Part shown: piece by piece, positions 54,868 to 63,427 of the stretch
Position numbering within the stretch: the stretch's first letter is position 1
How the letters are laid out: the number at the start of each line of letters is the position of its first letter
DNA from: Methanobacteriota archaeon
GTDB lineage: Archaea > Methanobacteriota > Methanobacteria > Methanobacteriales > Methanobacteriaceae
Assembly: GCA_023411115.1 (NCBI GenBank)
Contig: JAEYPF010000020.1
Span: 21,260-85,259 of the forward strand
Reading direction: 5' to 3'
DNA: 64,000 nt
The notes under the pieces: model-generated
The model's input: only the letters and a program-made list of their open reading frames with translations
Databases searched by the model: none
What the model was told of the DNA's origin: nothing
Translations under genes and position numbers: made by a program

Positions 54868-56616
54868 TTGAATAACATGAGAATTTATCCTTCATGGGAA
54901 GAGATCGACGAATTTCAAGAACCTTTAACTGAAGGAGAGAAGGCATTAGCACAATTTCTGGATGAAAATTTAGGTGAAGGCTGGAAAATCTTTGTTAGAC
55001 CTTATTTAAACAGCAGCCGTCCCGATATCGTTATCTTGAACCCTCAAGTAGGAGTAATGATTTATAAAGTTAAAGAGGGGACACTGGAAGATTATAACTC
55101 TAAAGATGGCCCAAAAGAAACTTCTATACTTATTAAACAGGTAAACTATTACAGAAACAAGATGATTGGGCAAATTGTTCCCAATATGGGCGAGAAGATC
55201 GATGAAGATAAAAAATTATTTGTCCTTGTACAAACCGGGATCTATCTACATAATATAGGCGGGGATAGCGCAAGAGAATCATTCAATCACTGCAATTATC
55301 CTGTAATAGCAGGTTCCGATGATTTAACCAAAGAAAATCTTGATTATATTGTTCCTGGTGCAGCTTATGATAGAAGCAGTTATATGAAAAAAGAATGGGC
55401 AGACGAAATAGAGTTCTGGCTTAACCCTCCCTTCCACAGTAAAAGAGGAGCTTTAAAGCTTGAACTAACTGCAAAGCAAAAGAACCATGCCAAGCCCAAA
55501 CCCGGACACAGGCGTATTCGTGGGGCTGCAGGTAGTGGAAAAACCCTTGTTATAGCATACAGGGCGGCTAAATTGGCAGCTGAAGGGCACAGGGTCCTTG
55601 TAATCACGTTCAACCTTACACTCTGGCATTATATCAAGGATATGATAGCAAAAACGCCCTTTGACTTTGAATGGAAAAATATCACATTCAACCATTTCCA
55701 CGGCTTCTGCAGCGATATTTTAAACGAACTGGGTGTACCTGGACCTCAAGGAAATTACTTTGATGAAGTTGTACCTGCAGTTGAAGAGGCGATTTCAAAC
55801 AATGATATTGGGGAATTCAAATTCGATGCCATACTCATGGATGAAGGGCAGGACTGCAAATGGGAATGGTACAATTTATTATCTAAATTTTTAAGCGAAC
55901 GGGATGAGCTGCTGTTTGTCTGTGATAAAAACCAGAACATCTATGGACGGGAACTCAGCTGGATCGATAACATGGGCAATGTTAAGTTCCGCGGAAGATG
56001 GGGAGAGCTGAATACAATATACAGGCTGCCGAAGAAAATAGGCAGTGTGGCCAATAAATTCAGCGAAACCTTCGGCCTGGATAATTTAATAGAGACAGAA
56101 GAATATGCACAGCTAACACTTTTTGAAAGGCCGCCAATTTTCAGGTGGAAAAATATAAAGGAGAAAGAATGGCTTCAAGCTGTAAAGGATGCGTACACGC
56201 TGCTTAAATATCAGCAAAGGGGCTTTGGAGAGGGACATCCGTCCGACATTGTTATTCTACTACCAACCAAAAAAATGGGCATGAAAGCTGTTAAGCTGTT
56301 TGAAAGACGTAATATTGACGTGAACCATGTTTTTGAGGTGGATAGGGAGTCTAAATATTCGAGGCATAAAAAAGCGTTCTCCCTTGAAGACCGCCGTTTG
56401 AAGATAAGTACGATTCACAGTTTTAAGGGATGGGAGGCGATTCATGTTATCATGTTAATTCCTACCCGTTGGAATGGTGATGAGAACCTGGACTCGCTGG
56501 TTTATACTGCAATGACAAGGACCCGGAAAAATTTGATAGTTTTAAACTGTCATGAAAGGTACTTAAAATTCGGTGAAGAGATATCATGTAAATCTGATGA
56601 CAAAAAGAAGGATTAA
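54868..56616 (+). CDS. NERD-domain UvrD/Rep-type superfamily 1 helicase
   Basis: 582 residues. The N-terminal 140 residues resemble a NERD nuclease-related domain (SRPDIVILNPQVGVMIYKVKEG, with the acidic D/E-x-K region). The helicase part has GAAGSGKTLVIAYRAAKLAA (Walker A), MDEGQDCKWEW (Walker B), STIHSFKGWEAIHV and YTAMTRTRKNLIVLN motifs. Starts at TTG after GGGAG. Ends four bases from the convergent Lhr-like helicase gene. DNA repair or defence roles are both possible. Confidence 0.85.
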   Translation: MNNMRIYPSWEEIDEFQEPLTEGEKALAQFLDENLGEGWKIFVRPYLNSSRPDIVILNPQVGVMIYKVKEGTLEDYNSKDGPKETSILIKQVNYYRNKMIGQIVPNMGEKIDEDKKLFVLVQTGIYLHNIGGDSARESFNHCNYPVIAGSDDLTKENLDYIVPGAAYDRSSYMKKEWADEIEFWLNPPFHSKRGALKLELTAKQKNHAKPKPGHRRIRGAAGSGKTLVIAYRAAKLAAEGHRVLVITFNLTLWHYIKDMIAKTPFDFEWKNITFNHFHGFCSDILNELGVPGPQGNYFDEVVPAVEEAISNNDIGEFKFDAILMDEGQDCKWEWYNLLSKFLSERDELLFVCDKNQNIYGRELSWIDNMGNVKFRGRWGELNTIYRLPKKIGSVANKFSETFGLDNLIETEEYAQLTLFERPPIFRWKNIKEKEWLQAVKDAYTLLKYQQRGFGEGHPSDIVILLPTKKMGMKAVKLFERRNIDVNHVFEVDRESKYSRHKKAFSLEDRRLKISTIHSFKGWEAIHVIMLIPTRWNGDENLDSLVYTAMTRTRKNLIVLNCHERYLKFGEEISCKSDDKKKD

Positions 56617-56620
56617 TGTT

Positions 56621-58714
56621 TTACCATTTACTAAAACCAGACGAATCAATCAACTTTAAAGAATTATTTTCAAAAAGATCGATAGTATCTTCTTTATTAA
56701 ACAAAATCTGCATTTTAAGCTCGCTGTGATCCTTTTCAGGTAAATATCGAATGAATTTATTTTTGATGAACTTTTTTGTTTTCTCAAGCATAAAATTCTC
56801 TAGTTCTTCATTTTCTAAAATATCATTAATATTGCCGGCAATATATTCAATATCGCTCATTTTAAGCCCCTTAAATTTAAAAGAGGAGTAGTAGGGAGTA
56901 TCACGAACACTGTACACATCATGGTAAAACTTGAAAATAGAAGAGATTAAAGAGTTAACCTTAAAACCTGCAAATGTGTAGATAAAGACCCTATTTTCTT
57001 CAAAGGAAAATTCAACAGGTATCTTGTCTTGCTCAAAACCTGAATTTTTGCTGTTTTGTTCCAGATTTTTTGCTATTTTGAGGCTGACCTTATCAAAATC
57101 CTTTAAAAGTTCTTTATTGTAGTTACCAAGTAGGATATCATAGATCTTTCGGGTTAACAGGTAATCCATTGCCCCTCCTTCACTATGCCAGTTTGGAACC
57201 ACGCCTTCTTTGGCTTTTCTAACTTTCAATTTGAAATTCTCATGGTCTGCTTTTATCACAGTCCAGACTTCCCCTCCTAAAACAAAATTGGAACCGTTTT
57301 TCAGTGTATTAATGACAAAGGAAGAATCTAAAGTGCCAACAGTTTTACGGCCTTCCTGAACAGTAAATTCATAGTTGGGCCAGAATACACTGTAAAATTC
57401 TAAGAAATTTCTTTTTCCAAATTCCTTTTCAAAAGCATCTCCCAAACTGAGATAAGGACCATTTTCTTCTATAAACTCTTTTTCAACCATATTGTCAATA
57501 AAATAGTTATATTCCTCTTTTTCAATTTTAGAGAACACGTAGGAATCTTTAAGGATGAAAAACAGGTCTTTTTTCTTTATCCTTCCGTATTCAAAGATGG
57601 TGCTTAATATCTGGTGGAAATAGATATCCTTTGGCTTTTCAGGTATTTTGATGTGTTCTAATTTCTTTTCTTCCATTAAAGACAGTTCTGCAAGTGTCTT
57701 AATGACTTCTTCATCCTCATCACAGAGAACTATAGTTCTTTGAATTTTTGTCCTCCTGCCGCTTCTTCCAACCTTCTGCAGGAAAGAGCTGACATTTGAA
57801 GGCGGGTTCTTTTGCATTACAATATCTACGTTTCCTATATCAATTCCAAGCTCTAAAGTACTGGTACTTATCATTAAACCATTTTTAACAAGTTTAAAAT
57901 TCCTTTCACTCTCTTCCCTTGTATCCTTGTGGATAGAGGAGTGGTGGATAAAAATATTTTTAACCTTCAAATGTTTTTTGAATAGATTATGGTATTTTTC
58001 AGCTTCTTTACGTGAATGGACAAAAAACACAACTTTTTTATCTAAATATTTACTTATAACCTGAATTATCTTGAAATCATCTGCATAAATTACCTTGTAC
58101 TGAAAGGGCCGGCTGTTTTTATCAGCCACAACTTCCCTATTTCCACTGGAGGTAAGCCAGTTTAAAATCGTATCTGGATTCCCTACAGTGGCCGACAGCC
58201 CAATTCTAGACAATTCATTATTGCAGTAGGCTTTAATTCTGCTGTTTATAATCGAATTAAGCTGTGTCCCCCTGTCAGAGTCCGCAAAATAGTGTATTTC
58301 ATCTATAATTATATATTTTAAATTTTTAAAAATAGCATTCTTTACATCACTGGATTTATTCATTAAAATGACTTCTAAAGATTCTGGAGTGATTAAAAGT
58401 ATATCGGTTGGCTTTTTAATGAATGAAGATTTTTGCGATGCAGGGACATCTCCATGCCACTTTGTTACAGTGAGATCAAACTGGTCGCACCAGAATTCAA
58501 CTCTCTGGTGGGTATCATTAATTAAAGCTTTAAGCGGCGATACAAAAAGCACGCTCATAGGTTCTAAATCATTTTTAAGGATATCATCAAAAACAGGAAT
58601 TAAAACTGACTCCGTTTTGCCTGAAGCGGTTGGGGCTATGACCAGCATATCCTTTTTTTCCCTAAAGCGAGGTATGGTGGCCTTCTGGATGGGAGTTAAA
58701 TCCTTCCATTTCAT
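56621..58714 (-). CDS. brxHI: Lhr/BrxHI-like DEAH-type superfamily 2 helicase
   Basis: 697 residues from the ATG at 58714. Motif I APTASGKTES, motif II IIDEIHYF, motif III GLSATVGNP, motif VI KVGRSGRRTK, and a C-terminal Lhr-core region. The reading frame continues upstream without a stop through residues that look like the expected Lhr N-terminus (LDSRLQRFIANR), but with no ATG, GTG or TTG, so the true start is unclear. The BrxD-like ATPase gene ends 58 bases upstream. These two families occur together in type 2 BREX. Confidence 0.82.
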   Translation of the reverse strand: MKWKDLTPIQKATIPRFREKKDMLVIAPTASGKTESVLIPVFDDILKNDLEPMSVLFVSPLKALINDTHQRVEFWCDQFDLTVTKWHGDVPASQKSSFIKKPTDILLITPESLEVILMNKSSDVKNAIFKNLKYIIIDEIHYFADSDRGTQLNSIINSRIKAYCNNELSRIGLSATVGNPDTILNWLTSSGNREVVADKNSRPFQYKVIYADDFKIIQVISKYLDKKVVFFVHSRKEAEKYHNLFKKHLKVKNIFIHHSSIHKDTREESERNFKLVKNGLMISTSTLELGIDIGNVDIVMQKNPPSNVSSFLQKVGRSGRRTKIQRTIVLCDEDEEVIKTLAELSLMEEKKLEHIKIPEKPKDIYFHQILSTIFEYGRIKKKDLFFILKDSYVFSKIEKEEYNYFIDNMVEKEFIEENGPYLSLGDAFEKEFGKRNFLEFYSVFWPNYEFTVQEGRKTVGTLDSSFVINTLKNGSNFVLGGEVWTVIKADHENFKLKVRKAKEGVVPNWHSEGGAMDYLLTRKIYDILLGNYNKELLKDFDKVSLKIAKNLEQNSKNSGFEQDKIPVEFSFEENRVFIYTFAGFKVNSLISSIFKFYHDVYSVRDTPYYSSFKFKGLKMSDIEYIAGNINDILENEELENFMLEKTKKFIKNKFIRYLPEKDHSELKMQILFNKEDTIDLFENNSLKLIDSSGFSKW

Positions 58715-58772
58715 GCGGTTTGCTATAAACCTCTGCAGCCGTGAATCTAGAGTATTGAAAACGTGGGTTATT

Positions 58773-60005
58773 CTACCACTCTTCCTCTACTTCTCTTTCT
58801 TCAAATATTTTCAAAATAGCCTCATTTGAATCTAATTCTGCAGGGTTTTGTTGAATAGTATCTAAAACACTTAAAAATGTCCTTACAAACTCTCTTGGAG
58901 TTGTCTTACCTCCAGTTAAAAGTGCGTTATTTTCATGAATGTCCACAAGGTCATCGATGATAGAATTCATTTTAGAACCAGCATCCCAATCATAGACTTT
59001 AGCATGCATTTCCACTATTTTAGACCCTAATTCTTTTAATTCTTCTTTTTTAAACCCTTCAAGCCTCATTATAGGCTTCCGGAGATCCTTGTGATCTGTA
59101 TCTAAGGCATCTTTTATCCTGTCGTATAATGCCTGGTAGGATGGTACTCCCTTCTTCTGGTCTTCGAAAAATTCACTTGTACCTGCAAAAATAAATAGAG
59201 TGCTTTCAAAATTCCCTAAGTTACACTCATCAAATATAAAACGGATATAATCGTAAGCCCCATCCCTTAGTTTTGTCATCTGGAGAGATCTGATGTACTC
59301 AACTTCATCAACTAAGATTACAAGCCCGCTGTAACCTAAAGACCTTATAAATGCAGACAATGCTTCTAAGAATGTGAATGCATTTTCTTTGGTCACATCT
59401 CCTTTAACCCCGAATTTTTTCTTCACTACAAATGGGATGTTGGAATCTCCCCTCAACCATGCCTGGGCATAATTAGCTGTTTCGGTATCTCCAGAAATTA
59501 AAGCACTGTGGTACTTTTCTATGGCAATTGCAAATGAATTAGCATATTTTCGAGTTTCTTCAAGGTCCTGGACCATATTTTCACTTACAATGGCATTCTG
59601 TCTTGCAGTGTCATCAGTTTCTTCCATTGCAACCATTCTAAGCCCTGTAAGCCACCTTTCAATGATATGTTCTAATGAAGTACCTGTTTTACACCTTAAA
59701 GTCTGGACTATATTTTTGTATACTTCTTCAAACTTATAAAACGGAATATCACGGGTTATAGTTACTTTGGAGACTACAAAGTTGTCCTTAAAGGCAATTT
59801 CCTCGATTACCTTCAGTAAGAATGATTTACCCCCGCCGTAATCACCCTCAAGGAATTTAGTTGCAGCCTTACCATTTTTTATTTTTTCAAATAAACGTTT
59901 CATTTCTTCAATCTCAAGCTCCCTTCCTACACATATTTCAGAAGTTCCCTTAGGCGGTACATTACCTTCCTTTAAAGCGTGAATGATATCTTCGTAGTCG
60001 TCCAT
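58773..60005 (-). CDS. brxD: BrxD-like ATPase (DUF2791 family)
   Basis: 410 residues. Opening motif VGRELEIEEMKRLFEKIKNG, Walker A GDYGGGKSF (residues 54-62), Walker B VILVDEVEY (D233, E234), and LFIFAGTSEFF. The pattern fits the DUF2791/BrxD ATP-binding proteins that accompany Lhr-like BrxHI helicases in BREX and Ter-type clusters. RBS GGGG before the ATG at 60005. Operon: EVE-like gene nine bases upstream, helicase just downstream. pglX, pglZ and pglW are absent here. Confidence 0.8.
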   Translation of the reverse strand: MDDYEDIIHALKEGNVPPKGTSEICVGRELEIEEMKRLFEKIKNGKAATKFLEGDYGGGKSFLLKVIEEIAFKDNFVVSKVTITRDIPFYKFEEVYKNIVQTLRCKTGTSLEHIIERWLTGLRMVAMEETDDTARQNAIVSENMVQDLEETRKYANSFAIAIEKYHSALISGDTETANYAQAWLRGDSNIPFVVKKKFGVKGDVTKENAFTFLEALSAFIRSLGYSGLVILVDEVEYIRSLQMTKLRDGAYDYIRFIFDECNLGNFESTLFIFAGTSEFFEDQKKGVPSYQALYDRIKDALDTDHKDLRKPIMRLEGFKKEELKELGSKIVEMHAKVYDWDAGSKMNSIIDDLVDIHENNALLTGGKTTPREFVRTFLSVLDTIQQNPAELDSNEAILKIFEEREVEEEW

Positions 60006-60014
60006 TTAATTCCC

Positions 60015-60803
60015 CTAAATTAATTTTATATATCCAAATCTATTTGAATTGCCTCGTGGGCCGTATAATTCAACTAAATTATCCGGATTTCTTGACGGGC
60101 TGTGCTTGAACCCTAATTTCCAGACATTTTGCGAGTAGTATTCCAGAATCTCTTCATAGCTCTTAGAGACACCATAAGAGTTTACAAATTTATGTAAAAG
60201 CCTGATAAATTCCTTTATTTCAATTTGATTGGACTCTTCAGAGTCTTTGAGGAGATCATAGGCTGCTTTAATTGAATTATTTAAAAACTCGTCCATTGTA
60301 AAGGACATTTTCTCAAAATAAACAGGAAAAGTTTTAGCTGAATTCATTCTTCTGGTTATATAATTAAAATCTTCTTCGCCTATCTCCATGAATTCAGATT
60401 TAAAAGGATAAGGCAAATTTTCTTTATCTTTTATAAAGTTAAGATCATCTGCAATGTCTTTTACAGGTATTGGTTCAGTGAAATACTTTATTCCCTTTAA
60501 TTTAATCTTTATTTCGGATTTAAGGACTCCTAAAAGATATTCTGGGTCATCAAATGTGTCTTCTACAGGGCCGTAGCCTATAAATGAGATGTTTTGTTGA
60601 AAGGGGGTGAAAAATAATATTTTATCTTCAGCTTTCACAGATTTTATGGCTTTTGATCCTTCATTTGAGATACCTAATATATTCTGCTCATCTATGCTGC
60701 TTATTTGTTCCTCATCTATCCGGCAAATCCAGTATTTTGAACTTTTCCCAGCTGGTGTTAAAGTTTGCTGCTCGATATGAACCCCGCCTTTTAAAAGTGA
60801 CAT
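60015..60803 (-). CDS. Possible EVE/PUA-like domain protein of the BrxD-BrxHI operon
   Basis: 262 residues. SKYWICRIDEEQ, GISNEGSKAIKSVKAEDKILFFTP and ISFIGYGPVEDTF recall the EVE/YTH/PUA-like fold, which reads modified bases; resemblance is by eye only. The C-terminal half is helical and charged, without a recognised fold. The stop lies nine bases before brxD, so the gene is the first of a three-gene operon. The start ATG has no clear ribosome-binding site. Confidence 0.5.
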   Translation of the reverse strand: MSLLKGGVHIEQQTLTPAGKSSKYWICRIDEEQISSIDEQNILGISNEGSKAIKSVKAEDKILFFTPFQQNISFIGYGPVEDTFDDPEYLLGVLKSEIKIKLKGIKYFTEPIPVKDIADDLNFIKDKENLPYPFKSEFMEIGEEDFNYITRRMNSAKTFPVYFEKMSFTMDEFLNNSIKAAYDLLKDSEESNQIEIKEFIRLLHKFVNSYGVSKSYEEILEYYSQNVWKLGFKHSPSRNPDNLVELYGPRGNSNRFGYIKLI

Positions 60804-60910
60804 GTGATTTTTAAATTAAGAAGTGAATGAATGGAAACTGTAATGTAATGAATAAAAATATCTCAATGGATTAATTAATAAACTTTTCTTTAAGACTAAT
60901 AGAAAATAAT

Positions 60911-61048
60911 AAATGGGCTACGAAACTATCAAAAACTAGATGATATAATGGGTTATATATCTGATACCGTGAGTTATTGAAAAATTATCAATAGATCAGA
61001 TGTGATGCTTGTAAATTAACTAAAAATTATCAAAAATCAGATGATATA
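60911..61048 (+). repeat. Decayed tandem copies of the 5' end of the 61049 gene
   Basis: At 60931-60980 the sequence CTATCAAAAACTAGATGATATA is followed by ATGGGTTATATATCTGATACC, which resembles 61028-61071 of the intact gene (TTATCAAAAATCAGATGATATA, then MGYLICDT). That copy reads MGYISDTVSY and stops. A further partial copy lies at about 60984-61015 (TTATCAATAGATCAGATG then TGATGCTTGTAA), and ATGGGCTACG at 60913 looks like another. Confidence 0.6.
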
Positions 61049-62854
61049 ATGGGCTATTTAATATGTGATACCTGTAATGATGTTTACAAATTACAGGATG
61101 GGGAATCACCAGAAGATTTTGATCTGTGCCAGTGCGGCGGAAATCTAGAGTATTATGAGACATTACAGGATTTTGTAGACCAGTTTTATAATTTAAGTAA
61201 TTTTAAATCTGAGGATGGAAATTTACTCCTTAAAAAAGGTTATAATCAGCTGAAGAAAAAAAATCGGGATCTTGAAGATGAGTACTCTAAATTAAAAGAT
61301 GCTAATTTTGAACTTGAAAGTGAACTTGGAGAACTTAAAGAATTCCAGGACAAACTAAAAGCTATCAATAGGGAAATAGAAGAGGAAAATCTAGACTTAA
61401 AGGATAAGCTAACCTTATTTAAAGACAAGAGCAATGGATTAGGAATAGAAAATTCCCAGATAAAGGAAGAAGTGCCTGAAAAAAGCGTTGAATTGGATAA
61501 GAAAGGTTCCAATTTAAATGAAAATAATTTAAAGGTAAATGATCAGTACAAACAGACAAATAATGATTATGTAGATTTAAAGAAAGAACTGGGCGAATTA
61601 AGGGGCAGTAATCAAAAATTGATAAAAGATCTGGATCTTGCCTCTATCAAATTAGGAAATTTAAGGAAGTTCAACAACGGCTTAGAGGCTAAAAATTATG
61701 AGTTGAAGCAGGAGATTTTGAGGTTAAAAGGAGTGGAAGATGCTCAAAAAGATTTAACTGAAAAATATGATCTTTTAAAAATGCACAACAATGAATTAAT
61801 AAATAGATTTCTGGAGTTAAGGGAGAATCACAATAAATTAGAAGCTGATCATGAAGGTTTAAACCAGAGATATACTGATTTAGAAACGTATAATGACAAG
61901 TTATTGACTAAGGATTCTGAATTAAGCAAGAGTTACAGTAAATTGGAAAATAGATTTTCCAGCTTAGAGAAGGAGAATATTAAACTAAAAGAGAGCGATA
62001 ATTCTGATCCCGAACTCGAAAATAATTATAAGAAACTACAGGAAAAGTTTTTGAAACTGGAAGAGGAAAATACAGAATTAAACGGCGAGTTAATTGAGCT
62101 TAAGGATAACTTCTCTAACTTGAGAGATGCAAATGTCAGGCTGAAAGAGAGTGCTAATTCCAATCAGGAATTAGAGAACAGTTATAATGAACTACAGGAA
62201 AAGTACTCTGAATTAGAGAAAAAGAACACTGATCTGGCTGAACTTGAAAAACTCAATGAAAAATTATCGAAAGATAATTCTAGATTGGAAACTGATTTTA
62301 ATGGGTTAAAGGCCAAATTATCTGAACTAGAAGAAGAAAATCTTAATATTGGAGACAATGAATTAAAAACCAATTATTACCGGTTAAAAGTTGAACACAA
62401 TAATTTAAAGGAAAGATATGTTGCATTAAAGAATAAAAATAAGGCTAAAACTTTAAAAGTAGATTTCTCTGGCGAAAATAAAGATGATGGGGCTTTAAAG
62501 ACCCATATTGTTTGTGAAGACTGTGGTGAAAAACTGCCGTTATCTCAATTTTACAAGACTAAATCCAATGAAAGGGGATACACAGTAAGGTGTAAAAGCT
62601 GCACTCGAAAAAGGAATGCTGCACAGGGACTTGTTGAGCTAAGCAAGTACATAGAACTGGATACGCCCTTTTCAAAGGAAGAGCTTAAAAATGTCACTGG
62701 CGACCAGCCCTTTTCTGTTTTTGAAAATTATATGTGGGTTTTGTTAGAGCTTGATATCCTGAGTTACCTGGAAGATGAGGATAAGTACGTTTTGAGGTCT
62801 GATGATAATTTGAAGGATTTTTGCGGGACTTATGGGATTTCGCTGGCACTATAA
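61049..62854 (+). CDS. Zinc-ribbon protein with a long coiled coil
   Basis: 601 residues. N-terminal ribbon ICDTCNDVYKL, FDLCQCGGNLEYYE; a central coiled coil of about 400 residues (residues about 60-470) rich in Leu, Glu, Lys and Asn in heptads; a second zinc ribbon VCEDCGEKLPLSQFYKT and VRCKSCTRKR; and a small C-terminal helical domain. No membrane segment, so it is cytoplasmic. The layout suggests a tethering or scaffold protein, but no known family fits. Its 5' end is duplicated upstream. Confidence 0.75.
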   Translation: MGYLICDTCNDVYKLQDGESPEDFDLCQCGGNLEYYETLQDFVDQFYNLSNFKSEDGNLLLKKGYNQLKKKNRDLEDEYSKLKDANFELESELGELKEFQDKLKAINREIEEENLDLKDKLTLFKDKSNGLGIENSQIKEEVPEKSVELDKKGSNLNENNLKVNDQYKQTNNDYVDLKKELGELRGSNQKLIKDLDLASIKLGNLRKFNNGLEAKNYELKQEILRLKGVEDAQKDLTEKYDLLKMHNNELINRFLELRENHNKLEADHEGLNQRYTDLETYNDKLLTKDSELSKSYSKLENRFSSLEKENIKLKESDNSDPELENNYKKLQEKFLKLEEENTELNGELIELKDNFSNLRDANVRLKESANSNQELENSYNELQEKYSELEKKNTDLAELEKLNEKLSKDNSRLETDFNGLKAKLSELEEENLNIGDNELKTNYYRLKVEHNNLKERYVALKNKNKAKTLKVDFSGENKDDGALKTHIVCEDCGEKLPLSQFYKTKSNERGYTVRCKSCTRKRNAAQGLVELSKYIELDTPFSKEELKNVTGDQPFSVFENYMWVLLELDILSYLEDEDKYVLRSDDNLKDFCGTYGISLAL

Positions 62855-62885
62855 TAACTAAAAAAGAATAAAAATAATATGGGGT

Positions 62886-63427
62886 TCAACTGGCTGATAC
62901 ATAAGACATTTCTTCAACTGCTTCTTTGAATTCTGCAGTTAACTTATTTTTCATACCCATGGCTCGATATATTTCTGGAAAATTGTCATTTTCAACACCA
63001 TCAATTCCCATACCAAGAGCCGTGCTCAAATCCTGTAATGCAGATAGAACTAAACTATGGGAACGTTCAGCTCATTAGGAGGATTTACATTTTTTATCTG
63101 TGATATGGATGTGTCAACAACTTCTTTATCTGCTTCTAATTTGCCTATAACAGTGTTTGAGTCTGCGGTGCCTGTATCGTACGCTTCAAGTGAAGTGTAG
63201 AGGTCGTTTACCATAGGTTGCGTGCTTGAAATTGCTGTCGACATCTGGTTTATCTGGGTGTTTTTATCGGGCCCTAAAAACTCAGGCAGTCCTGCCACTG
63301 CTATAACCACTAAAATGATAACTATGAATAATAGTTTGCTTTTTAAGGGTTGTTTATTCCACCAGTTAATTACATTTTTAAAACTTTCATATGGTTTAGG
63401 AGAGGATTTTTTTGGATCTATTGCCAT
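62886..63427 (-). pseudogene. Frameshifted gene for a membrane-anchored protein
   Basis: From ATG at 63427 the frame encodes MAIDPKKSSPKPYESF, a membrane helix (LLFIVIILVVIAVAGL) and a helical outside segment, stopping at 63050 after NELNVPIV. The adjacent frame resumes at ERSHSLVLSALQDLSTALG and ends EEMSYVSAS at 62886. One added base near 63072 (AATGAGCTG) joins them into one protein of about 180 residues. Either a pseudogene or a sequence error. Confidence 0.65.

Noticed and set aside
55380..55701. Overlapping minus-strand frames in the NERD-UvrD helicase gene
   Set aside because: They lie over the Walker A region of a clearly coding gene and are shadows.
61246..61512. Ser/Leu-rich minus-strand frames within the coiled-coil gene
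   Set aside because: Reverse complement of Glu/Lys/Leu-rich heptads routinely gives Ser/Phe/Leu frames; not a gene.
54868..62854. A complete BREX or DISARM system
   Set aside because: No DNA methyltransferase, PglZ-like phosphatase, Ser/Thr kinase or PLD nuclease is encoded; only the BrxD and BrxHI-like parts are present.
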